Origin: an uncultured bacterium
GTDB taxonomy: Bacteria; Desulfobacterota; BSN033; UBA1163
Length of the DNA stretch: 64,000 nucleotides
NCBI GenBank assembly: GCA_938002255.1
Contig: CALLAL010000009.1
Span: forward strand, 124,001 to 188,000
Reading direction: 5' to 3'
Made by a program: the position numbers and the translations under genes. Shown here one piece after another: positions 7,344 through 15,025 of this stretch. The notes under the pieces were generated by a model that saw only the letters and a list, made by a program, of their open reading frames with translations, made no database searches and had not been told where the DNA came from. Within the stretch, counting starts at the first letter, position 1; every line of letters starts with the position of its first letter.

Positions 7344-8750
7344 ATGATGAAACAGTGGCCCCCCGATTATGATCACTCCTATTTTCCTCCCATGAGTTCA
7401 AAATTCTGGTTTGAGGATTTAGAAACGATGGATCCAGAGGAGAGGGAGGAGAGAATTATTCTGCCCAAGCTTCAGGCACAATTGACGTATGCCTATGAGA
7501 GGTCTCCCCTCTATAAAAAGAAGTGGGATCTTGCCCGGGTAAAACCTGAGGATATTCGAACCCTTTCTGATTTTGAACAAATCCCTTTCCTCACCAAGGA
7601 GGAGATCCGTCAGGATCAGAAAGAAAATCCTCCATTTGGTAGCAATCTATGCGTTTCGCTGAAAGATCTGGCAAGGGTTCAGGGAACCTCGGGAACAACA
7701 GGCAAACCAACAGCTTTTGGTATCAGCAAGGGAGATATGGAACGGATTGCAGAGGCTCATGCAAGAACAATGTGGGGATTTGGAGTACGCCCTGAAGATA
7801 TGGTCTTCATTGGTTCCTTTTTCAGTCTTTACTGGGGGAGCTGGGGGGCCTTATTAGGAACGGAGCGTCTGGGAGCAGTGGCTTTCCCCTTTGGTGCTGG
7901 AGTTGCAGGACAGACTGACCGGGCTATTGAATGGATGAAAGAGGTGAAACCAACCGTTTTTTATGGAACGCCATCCTACAGTCTCTATATCGCCGAGAAG
8001 GCTAAAGAGAGGGGAGTGGATCCTGCCAGAGATTTTAATTTCCGCATTCTCTTCTTCTCGGGGGAACCTGGGGCAGGCGTGCCTTCGACAAAGAAACGAA
8101 TAGAAGAGACATACGGCGGGATCTGTATCGATGCTGGCTCAACCGCTGAGATGACACCGTGGATGTCCAACTGTGAGTGTGAATATCGCCGAGGGATGCA
8201 TCTCTGGCAGGATATTGTCTATGCAGAACTGGTGGACCCCGTTACTAAAAAGAGGGTTCCCTATGGGAAAGAGGGAGTGACGGTCTATACTCATTTGGAG
8301 CGAACCTCCCAGCCCATGATCCGTTTTTGGGCAGGTGACATTTCCATGTGGGTCAATGATCCCTGTCCCTGTGGCCGAACTTATCCTCGATTGCCCAGGG
8401 GAATCTACGGCCGGGCAGATGATATGTTTATTGTAAGAGGAGAGAATGTTTATCCCAGTGCCATCGAAGATGCGATCAGGGGGATCAAGGGGTTTGGCGA
8501 TGAATATCGGATTATTATTACGAGAGAAAAGACGATGGATGAACTGATCGTTCAAACCGAGCGGGCTAAAGACATCCATTCAGAAGAAGTTCCTCAGTTA
8601 AAAAAGAAACTTGAGGCGGAATTGAAGGCTCGCGGGCTTCGGGCCGTGATTCAAATCCTGGAACCGGATAGTCTTGAGAGAACCGAGTTCAAGGCCAAAA
8701 GGATCATCGATAAAAGAAGTTTATACGATGACTTGATTAGGAAGACATAG
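7344..8750 (+). CDS. AMP-forming acyl/aryl-CoA ligase, phenylacetate-CoA ligase (PaaK)-like
   Basis: The protein has about 468 residues and belongs to the ANL superfamily PaaK branch, which activates a carboxylic acid with ATP and CoA through an acyl-adenylate. Visible motifs are the phosphate-binding loop GTSGTTGKPT (about residue 113), the adenylate motif IDAGSTAEMTPW (about 254), the hinge region GIYGRADDMFIVRGENVYPS (about 352) and a C-terminal lid with EFKAKRI. The start is ATG 7344, seven bases after AAGGAG; a TTG two codons earlier is less likely. It closes the operon-like run with both mutase subunits. The same trio of ligase, large subunit and small subunit is known for 2-hydroxyisobutyryl-CoA mutase systems, so this ligase may form the CoA ester that the mutase rearranges. 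The acid itself cannot be named. Confidence 0.9.
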   Translation: MMKQWPPDYDHSYFPPMSSKFWFEDLETMDPEEREERIILPKLQAQLTYAYERSPLYKKKWDLARVKPEDIRTLSDFEQIPFLTKEEIRQDQKENPPFGSNLCVSLKDLARVQGTSGTTGKPTAFGISKGDMERIAEAHARTMWGFGVRPEDMVFIGSFFSLYWGSWGALLGTERLGAVAFPFGAGVAGQTDRAIEWMKEVKPTVFYGTPSYSLYIAEKAKERGVDPARDFNFRILFFSGEPGAGVPSTKKRIEETYGGICIDAGSTAEMTPWMSNCECEYRRGMHLWQDIVYAELVDPVTKKRVPYGKEGVTVYTHLERTSQPMIRFWAGDISMWVNDPCPCGRTYPRLPRGIYGRADDMFIVRGENVYPSAIEDAIRGIKGFGDEYRIIITREKTMDELIVQTERAKDIHSEEVPQLKKKLEAELKARGLRAVIQILEPDSLERTEFKAKRIIDKRSLYDDLIRKT

Positions 8751-8790
8751 CCATCGAAATCGCTAAATCCTTCAATGTTTCAAATTTTTC

Positions 8791-8949
8791 TTAAACCTTC
8801 TCAAACATATCTTTGGGGGCACCGCAGGCAGGGCAGACCCAGTTTTCAGGGACTTTTGAGAAAGGGGTATGGGGGGGTACGCCTCCATCCTCATCGCCTT
8901 TTTCTGGATCATAAATATAACCGCAAACTGTGCATTTGTATTTTTCCAT
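8791..8949 (-). CDS. Rubredoxin
   Basis: A 52-residue rubredoxin that is easily missed because it is so short. It reads [19 protein letters not shown] and ends [14 protein letters not shown], with the four iron-binding cysteines at Cys6, Cys9, Cys39 and Cys42. A run of seven C (coding strand) codes Pro-Pro-His and keeps the frame intact. ATG at 8949 follows AGGAGG by five bases. Rubredoxins are small cytoplasmic one-electron carriers that reduce rubrerythrins or superoxide reductase; a rubrerythrin-like gene lies directly upstream at 9045-9491 on the same strand. Confidence 0.95.
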   Translation of the reverse strand: MEKYKCTVCGYIYDPEKGDEDGGVPPHTPFSKVPENWVCPACGAPKDMFEKV

Positions 8950-9044
8950 TTCAGCCTCCTCTCTGAGAAATGCAAAGGGGATGAAGCATCGTGCAACGTA
9001 TTACGATCCTTTAACCCTATGCTCTTTGCTCTATGCGCTCTGCT

Positions 9045-9491
9045 TTATTTTAGGATTTCGTCGTCGTAGATTTTTTCGATTTTCAGTTTATGTTTTGCCT
9101 CTTCATTGGCAAGGAAGGTAAAAAGTTTCTTTAAATCCTCGTCCGTATTCGATTCCTTCATATCTGTGTAGAGTTTAAGGGATTTCTCTTCCCTTTTCAT
9201 GGCAATCCGTAAAATATCGGCATAAGAGAGATCAGGCCTTAAATCCACCTCCACCAAATAATCGCTGATATGGAGATCAGGAACCTTTTCAATCCGTTTT
9301 TGTGCGATCTTTTCCATATTTAGGTTTTCCAACAATTTTCGATGCCCTTCTTCCTCTTTGGCTAACGAAGAAAAGAGTTCTTTCCCCCCAGAATATTTTA
9401 TATTCTGAGTGGCCTCTGTATAGAAATGGTAAGCCTCGATTTCCCTCTCAATAGCGAATTGGATGATTTCCTTAAATGTCTTCTCGTCCAT
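9045..9491 (-). CDS. Rubrerythrin-like ferritin-superfamily protein
   Basis: The 148-residue protein has a ferritin-like diiron bundle: AIEREIEAYHFYTEA (about residues 13-27), LAKEEEGHRKLLE (about 43-55), MKREEKSLKLYTDM (about 98-111) and LANEEAKHKLKIEKIY (about 127-142), that is, two E-x(n)-EExxH half-sites. It has no rubredoxin domain, but a separate rubredoxin follows 95 bases downstream. Such proteins reduce hydrogen peroxide in anaerobes or handle iron. ATG at 9491 follows AAGGAG by five bases. Confidence 0.85.
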   Translation of the reverse strand: MDEKTFKEIIQFAIEREIEAYHFYTEATQNIKYSGGKELFSSLAKEEEGHRKLLENLNMEKIAQKRIEKVPDLHISDYLVEVDLRPDLSYADILRIAMKREEKSLKLYTDMKESNTDEDLKKLFTFLANEEAKHKLKIEKIYDDEILK

Positions 9492-9568
9492 AGTCTCTCC
9501 TTTTCATACTTTAAATTGGCCTCATTTTAAGGAAAATAATCTGTGGGGTCAAGAGAAAAGATAAAAAA

Positions 9569-9635
9569 GTTCGGAATCATTTGATTCGATTTTTGGATTT
9601 TTTTATCCCCGAACCCCAAACTCAAAACTCCGAAC
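9569..9635. repeat. Intergenic GTTCGGA inverted repeat, copy 1
   Basis: GTTCGGA at 9569-9575 is repeated in inverted form as TCCGAAC at 9629-9635, and the right arm is preceded by AACTCAAAACTCCGA (9619-9633). The same 15-mer occurs at 13459-13473. It lies between the P-type ATPase and the rubrerythrin-like gene. Confidence 0.5.
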
Positions 9636-11734
9636 TATGTTCTTCTCAGCAGCCTCATCGAATTCAGAATGACTAACAATGAGCTGACCTGATGCAATGC
9701 AGCTCCAAGAATCATACTCACCCATCCCTGGGAAGAAAAAAAGACCATCAATGTGTTAAAGACAAGAGCAAAGACGATATTCTCCTTAATGACCCGAAGG
9801 GTTTTGCGAGAAAGGCGAATCGCAGTCGGGATCTTTTCAAGTTCATCTTTCATCAAAGCCACATCAGCGGTTTCAATTGCAACATCTGTTCCTTCTCCTC
9901 CCATCGCAATGCCCACATCGGCTGCCGCCAAGGCAGGAGCATCATTGATCCCGTCCCCGATCATGGCCACGCCCCTCCCTTTTTTCTTCCACTCTTTGAC
10001 TTTCTTCACCTTTTCTTCGGGAAGAAGGTTTGCCTCGTATCTCAATCCCAATGCCTTCCCGATCCATTCTGCCACTCGGGGGCTGTCTCCGGTCAGCATC
10101 CAGATCTCAGAAATGCCTTCCTTACGAATCTGGTCGATCGCTCTCTTTGCCTCTTTCCTCACCGTGTCGGCAATGGCAAGGCAACCGAGGAGTCGGTGAT
10201 TCAAGGCCAATAGAAGTGTGGTGGCTCCTTGGGATTCTTGCTCTTTTAAAAATTCAAGAGCGGAGTCTGGAAGGTCCACCCCCTCCTCCCGTAACCATTG
10301 GGGGCTGCCCAAAAGAATGGTCTTTCCGTTCCATTGAACCTTCACCCCTTTCCCCTTCAGACTTTCAAAGGATTCAGGGTGGGGGATGTTGAGCCCCATC
10401 TCTTGGGCTCTTTCCGCGATTGCCTTTGCAAGAGGATGCTCCGAACGTTTTTCTGCCAAGGCCGCCAAGGTGAGAACTTCTTTTTCATCCACCCCATCGA
10501 GACCCACGAGGTGAACGACCCTCGGTTTCCCATAGGTAAGCGTGCCGGTTTTATCGATCAGAAGAGTCTTCAACTTTCCCAGCTGTTCGAGATAGGTTCC
10601 TCCTTTAATCAGGATTCCCTGTCTGGCCGCATTTCCAATCGCTGCGACCACGGCTGTGGGCGTTCCAAGGACGAGGGCACAGGGGCAGGCCACGATGAGA
10701 ATGGTGATGGCACGGAGGGGATCTTGCGTCAAGAGAAAGGTCCCGAACGCTATGGCGAGGATGGCGGGGATGAAGTATCGTGCGAATCGGTCCATGGTTC
10801 TCTGGGTAGAAGACTTTTCTGCCTGGGCTTCAAGGATCAACCGTCTGATTTGGGCAAGCTTCGTATCTTCTGCTACCTGAGTGGATTCGATCTCACAGGA
10901 GCCGGACTCGTTAATGGTTCCGCAGTAAACCCGATCGCCAACGCCTTTCTCAATCGGAATTGACTCCCCGGTTAAGGCAGACTGGTTGATTGAACCACAC
11001 CCGGAGATAATCTTTCCATCCACAGGAATTCTCTCTCCGGGTTTGACAATTACGATCTCCCTGGTCTTGACCTCTTCAATGGGAACCCGAACTTCTTCTC
11101 CATTTCTTTTTACCCAGGCCGTCTTTGGAGTCATCCGAATGAGGGAGGAGATGGCCTTCCTCGTCCTCCCAACCGTGAGATGTTCCAGGAATTCTCCGAG
11201 AAGCATGATAAAAAGAACGGTAGCGGCCTCCTGATAAGCTCCCACCGCCGTTGCCGATATGGCAGCAAGGGTAACAAGGGTATCCACATTGAGATCAGGA
11301 ATCAGAAGGGCCTTGATGGCACTCTTCAGGATGGGAAAGCCACCGAGAATCAAAGAAGTGATACTGAAAGCGGTTGGAAGATTGGGGGGACCCAGATGCA
11401 GCCATCCTGAAACATAGGATAGACCTAGGGTAATACCGGAGGAGGCCATGAAGAAAAAAGGCCTCATCTCGGTCCAGAAAGCACGGGTCCTCTCCGCAAA
11501 GGATTCCTTGACGACATAGCCAGGTTTGGTGATGGCCTTCTTGATCTTCTCCTCTTCTACACGAAGAGGGTCGTAATAGACAGTGGCTGAGGAAAGAACA
11601 TAACTTACTTCTGCAGACAGGACACCAGGCAGATGTTCGACGGAACGCTCGATATTGAGGGCACAATCCGCACAATGGATGCCCTCGATCTCGATGGTAA
11701 TTTTCGATTTACCTTCAAATTTCTTTTCTTCCAT
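9635..11734 (-). CDS. P1B-type heavy-metal-transporting ATPase
   Basis: The 699-residue membrane pump has, in order, one N-terminal heavy-metal-associated domain with GIHCADC (Cys21, Cys24), eight predicted membrane helices, the actuator TGES motif, the intramembrane CPC (Cys350-Cys352), the phosphorylated DKTGT (Asp394), the SEHPLAKAI His-Pro motif and GDGINDAPAL. It would move a soft or transition metal ion out of the cytoplasm with ATP. The last helix reads GAALHQVSSLLVILNS; this is neither the Zn/Cd type (Asp in this helix) nor the standard Cu type, so the metal is left open. There is no obvious ribosome-binding site before ATG 11734. It sits in a run of iron/redox protection genes. Confidence 0.93.
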   Translation of the reverse strand: MEEKKFEGKSKITIEIEGIHCADCALNIERSVEHLPGVLSAEVSYVLSSATVYYDPLRVEEEKIKKAITKPGYVVKESFAERTRAFWTEMRPFFFMASSGITLGLSYVSGWLHLGPPNLPTAFSITSLILGGFPILKSAIKALLIPDLNVDTLVTLAAISATAVGAYQEAATVLFIMLLGEFLEHLTVGRTRKAISSLIRMTPKTAWVKRNGEEVRVPIEEVKTREIVIVKPGERIPVDGKIISGCGSINQSALTGESIPIEKGVGDRVYCGTINESGSCEIESTQVAEDTKLAQIRRLILEAQAEKSSTQRTMDRFARYFIPAILAIAFGTFLLTQDPLRAITILIVACPCALVLGTPTAVVAAIGNAARQGILIKGGTYLEQLGKLKTLLIDKTGTLTYGKPRVVHLVGLDGVDEKEVLTLAALAEKRSEHPLAKAIAERAQEMGLNIPHPESFESLKGKGVKVQWNGKTILLGSPQWLREEGVDLPDSALEFLKEQESQGATTLLLALNHRLLGCLAIADTVRKEAKRAIDQIRKEGISEIWMLTGDSPRVAEWIGKALGLRYEANLLPEEKVKKVKEWKKKGRGVAMIGDGINDAPALAAADVGIAMGGEGTDVAIETADVALMKDELEKIPTAIRLSRKTLRVIKENIVFALVFNTLMVFFSSQGWVSMILGAALHQVSSLLVILNSMRLLRRT

Positions 11735-11800
11735 GTTTCATAAAATAAACCAGGGCATAGAATGAAACGCTATGCCTTCTACTCTCTCCGCTCTGCTCTT

Positions 11801-12562
11801 TCAGTCGCCCCAGCTCCAATACCCTGTATTATGGAGGCTATAATATTGGTCATTCAGTACCTTTTCATGCAGCTGCTCTTCGTTGGCTAATCGTTTGTAC
11901 ATATCTTTTCCACAAGGATCTTTGGTCAATTCCGAAAGGGAACGATAATATTGCTGGGCCTTCTTCTCCTCTCGAATCGCTATTTTAAGCGCGTCGAGAT
12001 CGGTTAATTGTTCTTGGCCTTTGGGTAGGGTTGTCTTAAGGGGGATCTTTTTCTGTTTTAATTCTGTTCCTTCGTAAAGAATCCACTCCCCTTTCTCTTC
12101 CAGGGATTTCAGAAGGGTTTTCAATTTCGCGTAATGGTTCTTCTCAAACTCGGAGAGCTGCTGAAACAGATCTTTTCCTCTTGGATTCTTCGTCATCTTG
12201 GCCGCCTTGGTGTAAGCCTGGTAAGCCTCCATTTCGGCAGCCATGGCCACTTTGACGGCTTTGATGTCCTCTCGATCCGACCAGAGAATCTCTTTGCCAC
12301 AGGCATGACAATGGAGTCCCTTTTCTCTCTTGATCACGTCCTCCACGCTTTCAAAACCCTCAAGGGTTATGTCGGCTTCTGCCCCACAACTCTGACAGGC
12401 ATAGGTTTCGTCAGGGCGTGGCATGATCTCCACCTCTTTGCCACATATCTTGCAAACCCCTTGTTTTGTCCTACGGATGACATCCTCCACTTTGTCGAAT
12501 CCTTCGAGAGTAATGTCCGCTTCAGCTCCACAATGTTGACACGTATAAGTTTCTTTGGTCAT
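11801..12562 (-). CDS. Duplicated zinc-ribbon plus ferritin-like fusion protein
   Basis: The first 95 residues are two tandem copies of one module: C-x2-C, then GAEADITLEGF, VEDVI, and a second C-x2-C ending CGKE (cysteines about 8/11 and 37/40, then 56/59 and 87/90). The repeat is close to 80 percent identical around its core, a clear internal duplication. Residues 96-253 are a rubrerythrin-like helical domain with MAAEMEAYQAYTKAA, EFEKNHYAKLK, EEKKAQQYYRSL and NEEQLHEKVLNDQYY. The likely role is peroxide or iron handling with structural or redox metal sites at the N-terminus; this is inference. It is transcribed between the PfpI-like gene and the metal ATPase. Confidence 0.82.
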   Translation of the reverse strand: MTKETYTCQHCGAEADITLEGFDKVEDVIRRTKQGVCKICGKEVEIMPRPDETYACQSCGAEADITLEGFESVEDVIKREKGLHCHACGKEILWSDREDIKAVKVAMAAEMEAYQAYTKAAKMTKNPRGKDLFQQLSEFEKNHYAKLKTLLKSLEEKGEWILYEGTELKQKKIPLKTTLPKGQEQLTDLDALKIAIREEKKAQQYYRSLSELTKDPCGKDMYKRLANEEQLHEKVLNDQYYSLHNTGYWSWGD

Positions 12563-12586
12563 CTTCTCCCCCTCCTCATTTAAAAA

Positions 12587-13108
12587 TTATTTAGATAGTT
12601 CCTCGATTATCGCACGGCAAAAAGCAGGAAGATCGTCCGGTTTTCTTGAGGTAATGAGATGTCCGTCTCTCACCACTTCCGCGTCCACATAGGTGGCTCC
12701 AGCATTAACGAGGTCGTCCTTAATTGCAAAAAAACCCGTCACCTTCTTTCCACGTAAGATATCCGCTGAAACAAGCATCCATCCTGCATGGCAGATAGCT
12801 GCCACCCTCTTCCCTTTCTGGTACATCTCTTTGACAATCCGAACCATTTCCGGATATCGCCTCATCAGATCAGGCGCATAGCCTCCTGGGATGACAACAC
12901 CATCAAACTTAGACGGATCAACCTCTCTGGCTTCCCGATCGACTTCAACCGGATAACCATATTTGCTTGTATAGGAACGAGCACTTCCAGAGCCTACCAC
13001 GGTCACCTCTGCCCCTTCTTCCTTCAATCGATAATAGGGAACCCAAAATTCAAGGTCCTGATAAAGGTTCTCCACGAGAATGATCACTTTCTTGCCTTTG
13101 AGTCGCAT
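12587..13108 (-). CDS. DJ-1/PfpI family protein
   Basis: The 173-residue protein has the whole PfpI fold: KVIILVENLYQDLEF at the start (Glu13 at the position that holds the catalytic cysteine's partner), VVIPGGYAPDLMR (71-83), the nucleophile elbow AAICHAGWML with Cys106-His107, and HLITSRKPDDLPAFC near the C-terminus. Members act as cysteine peptidases, deglycases or stress chaperones; the activity here cannot be chosen from sequence. ATG at 13108 follows AAGGAG by six bases. It lies next to rubredoxin-like and ferritin-like genes, fitting a stress role. Confidence 0.9.
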   Translation of the reverse strand: MRLKGKKVIILVENLYQDLEFWVPYYRLKEEGAEVTVVGSGSARSYTSKYGYPVEVDREAREVDPSKFDGVVIPGGYAPDLMRRYPEMVRIVKEMYQKGKRVAAICHAGWMLVSADILRGKKVTGFFAIKDDLVNAGATYVDAEVVRDGHLITSRKPDDLPAFCRAIIEELSK

Positions 13109-13183
13109 AGGCCTCTCCTTATGTTTTCAACATCCCTCGCACCATGAGGGATTGCATCGAGTGGATTTCATGCTTTCCGTCGA

Positions 13184-13369
13184 TTATTCGTTGAGGGACT
13201 TATCTTTTTTTCCCACCAGTCTGGGATCGATATTGCCTGGTCCTCCGCAATCCGGGATATAACACGTTACATCACTAAAGGTGCAAACTTGTTGGCAAGA
13301 AGGACAGTGTTCCGGTACGGTGTCTGCCCCAAAGGTATACCCACAATTTGAACATTTCCATTGTGTCAT
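13184..13369 (-). CDS. Small rubredoxin-like protein with cysteine-rich tail
   Basis: The 61-residue protein begins MTQWKCSNCGYTFGADTVPE and has the short rubredoxin-like knuckles CSNC and CPSC typical of the rubrerythrin C-terminal domain, followed by an unusual tail with three further cysteines (VCTFSDVTCYIPDCGGPGNI). The first four cysteines should hold one iron or zinc; the role of the tail is unknown to me. ATG at 13369 is seven bases after GGAGG-like GGGAGG. It is transcribed just ahead of the PfpI-like gene. Confidence 0.8.
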   Translation of the reverse strand: MTQWKCSNCGYTFGADTVPEHCPSCQQVCTFSDVTCYIPDCGGPGNIDPRLVGKKDKSLNE

Positions 13370-13394
13370 GGATTCACCTCCCCCCTTTTCGTAA

Positions 13395-13476
13395 GGCGTT
13401 CGGAGTTCAGCGTTCGGAGAAATTTAAAAGAGATATGAAGGTTCGACTCCGAACGATGAACTCAAAACTCCGAGCC
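13395..13476. repeat. Intergenic GTTCGGAG inverted repeat, copy 2
   Basis: The left arm holds GTTCGGAGTTCAGCGTTCGGAG and the right arm CTCCGAACGATGAACTC followed by AAAACTCCGA; the arms are largely complementary and could fold to a long imperfect hairpin between korC and the rubredoxin-like gene. The right arm shares AACTCAAAACTCCGA with copy 1 at 9619-9633. Confidence 0.55.
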
Positions 13477-13480
13477 GTAT

Positions 13481-13963
13481 TTAATCTTCATAAAGATTGA
13501 GATCGTATCCCACCTGAATCGCCTTCAGGTTCTCTTTCACATAGGACTTCGGGAGCAGTTTTTCAAGCTCCATATGGTTGATGTCGATGTCAATCAAACG
13601 AAAAAGACGGCCTAAAGCAATCATATTGCCGAAGATGGCCTGGCCAAATTTTTCAATCCCCAGCATTCCAAAAGGGATCTCTTCGTCCGTACAGAGACCC
13701 GTATCACAGATCGTCTTTTGTGCGATGAGCTGATCCCCTTTTGGATGAAGCCGGATGAGGATATCCGCTTCATCGATCATTGGGTTTTCAATCGGCTTCT
13801 GATCATAGGTGAGGTAGGCCGTAATTCTCTGATTCCGAATCGAAGAGTCGTAATCGAAGAGAAGGGTAACCTCATATCCTAATTCCTTGAGCGCCATGGC
13901 GAGAACATGGGATACTACTCTGACTGATTGTCCTCCTATGCCTGTCAAGACGATTCGTTTCAT
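13481..13963 (-). CDS. korC: 2-oxoacid:ferredoxin oxidoreductase, gamma subunit
   Basis: The 160-residue protein has the gamma-domain signature of pyruvate/2-oxoacid:ferredoxin oxidoreductases, RIVLTGIGGQSVRVVSHVLA at the N-terminus, followed by an acidic-aromatic segment and EADILIRLHP. It forms part of the enzyme that decarboxylates a 2-oxoacid to the acyl-CoA while reducing ferredoxin. It starts 21 bases after the beta subunit stop and is the last gene of the DABC run. The sequence is somewhat short and divergent in its second half. Confidence 0.85.
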   Translation of the reverse strand: MKRIVLTGIGGQSVRVVSHVLAMALKELGYEVTLLFDYDSSIRNQRITAYLTYDQKPIENPMIDEADILIRLHPKGDQLIAQKTICDTGLCTDEEIPFGMLGIEKFGQAIFGNMIALGRLFRLIDIDINHMELEKLLPKSYVKENLKAIQVGYDLNLYED

Positions 13964-13984
13964 CTTTGGTTATGGCCTCACTTT

Positions 13985-15025
13985 TTACTCTTTCAGCCTT
14001 CCTACAATAGGGAATTTGAAGATCAATTCTTCCCCATGGGGTGCGATGCCTATCTCTTGGGTCAGGTCTTTTCCTCCAAGATGGCATCGCATTCTCTTTT
14101 CTCCTTGAAAGAGAGGGCTTGTAGAGAGATCGTAGACCTTCCCTTGATAACCAATATAGATAGGTTTTCCATCTTGTCCATCAAACGATGCAAGTTCCTC
14201 CAACGAAAAAGGTTTCAGGTCTTTCAATGAAACCTCCGGTTTCTCTGAAACCTCAACCTTGACTTTCGGGAGGGTGTCTGCCTCTTTCATCGCAATTCCC
14301 AGCTCATCGTCCTTCAGATGATCCCGCACCCCTTCGACGATATGGAATCGTTGATCAAACCATTTGAACATCTGGTGGGCTGTTTTAAATCCCAGCCTCC
14401 TTCCATTCAGTTCGATACAATCGCTAATGATGTCCACAAAACTGAACCCCTTATAACGTAGAGCTTCGTGAATACAGGTTTTAAAATGGTTCAGATGATA
14501 GACCGTGGTCTTTGCATAGAAGTAAGGAGCCTGGGTCGTCAGGATGCGATTCAAGCGGAGCGGCTGATAATGTTCCCCTCTGGGCGAAGTAATGGTCTTT
14601 GTCCCCTTGGGTGTGGTGGGTCCAGCTTGGCCGCCGGTAAGACCGTAAATCTCATTATCGTTGCAAAAAACGGTTATATCCGGATTTCGCCTTGCTGTGT
14701 GGAGGAGGTGATTTCCGCCTATGCTTGCCAGATCTCCATCTCCGGATAGAACCACCACATTCAAGTCCGGCCTCACCGTTTTGATGGCTTCAGCTGCTGT
14801 CAGAGGCCGACCATGGGGCGTGTGTACGGCATCAACATTCATATAGCCACCCATACGGCCGGAGCAGCCAATGCCGGAAACAATGACTGTGTTTCGATAA
14901 TCCCATCCCATTTCTCTCAGTCCCATGGCTACATTTTTTAAGACTGCGCCAATGCCACAGCCTGGGCACCAGGTATGGGGGAACCGTCTCATCTTTAATA
15001 GATCTTTATAAGAACGGTCGATCAT
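13985..15025 (-). CDS. korB: 2-oxoacid:ferredoxin oxidoreductase beta subunit fused to a cytochrome-b5-like domain
   Basis: Residues 1-265 are the thiamine-diphosphate-binding beta subunit: CPGCG at 20-24, GIGCSGRMGGYMN, and the TPP/Mg motif GDGDLASIGGNH with the following CNDN. Residues 271-346 are an extra domain, FSLEELASFDGQDGKP to APHGEELIFKFPIVG, which matches small cytochrome-b5/MAPR-like heme or steroid-binding proteins (His315 and His330 fall in its conserved part). This fusion is not part of the usual subunit. I placed the start at ATG 15025 because it overlaps the alpha subunit stop as ATGA and gives the normal N-terminus; a longer reading from 15124 would run into the alpha gene. 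Substrate could be 2-oxoglutarate or a branched-chain 2-oxoacid. Confidence 0.9.
   Translation of the reverse strand: MIDRSYKDLLKMRRFPHTWCPGCGIGAVLKNVAMGLREMGWDYRNTVIVSGIGCSGRMGGYMNVDAVHTPHGRPLTAAEAIKTVRPDLNVVVLSGDGDLASIGGNHLLHTARRNPDITVFCNDNEIYGLTGGQAGPTTPKGTKTITSPRGEHYQPLRLNRILTTQAPYFYAKTTVYHLNHFKTCIHEALRYKGFSFVDIISDCIELNGRRLGFKTAHQMFKWFDQRFHIVEGVRDHLKDDELGIAMKEADTLPKVKVEVSEKPEVSLKDLKPFSLEELASFDGQDGKPIYIGYQGKVYDLSTSPLFQGEKRMRCHLGGKDLTQEIGIAPHGEELIFKFPIVGRLKE

Noticed and set aside
8821-8900. Frameshift in rubredoxin at the homopolymer of seven C/G
   Set aside because: A recount gave seven bases, which keeps the frame and yields an intact rubredoxin.
8772-8996. 74-codon minus-strand ORF
   Set aside because: It overlaps the clear rubredoxin gene in another frame and looks like nothing known.
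10298-10963. 221-codon plus-strand ORF
   Set aside because: Antisense shadow of the P-type ATPase with no motif.
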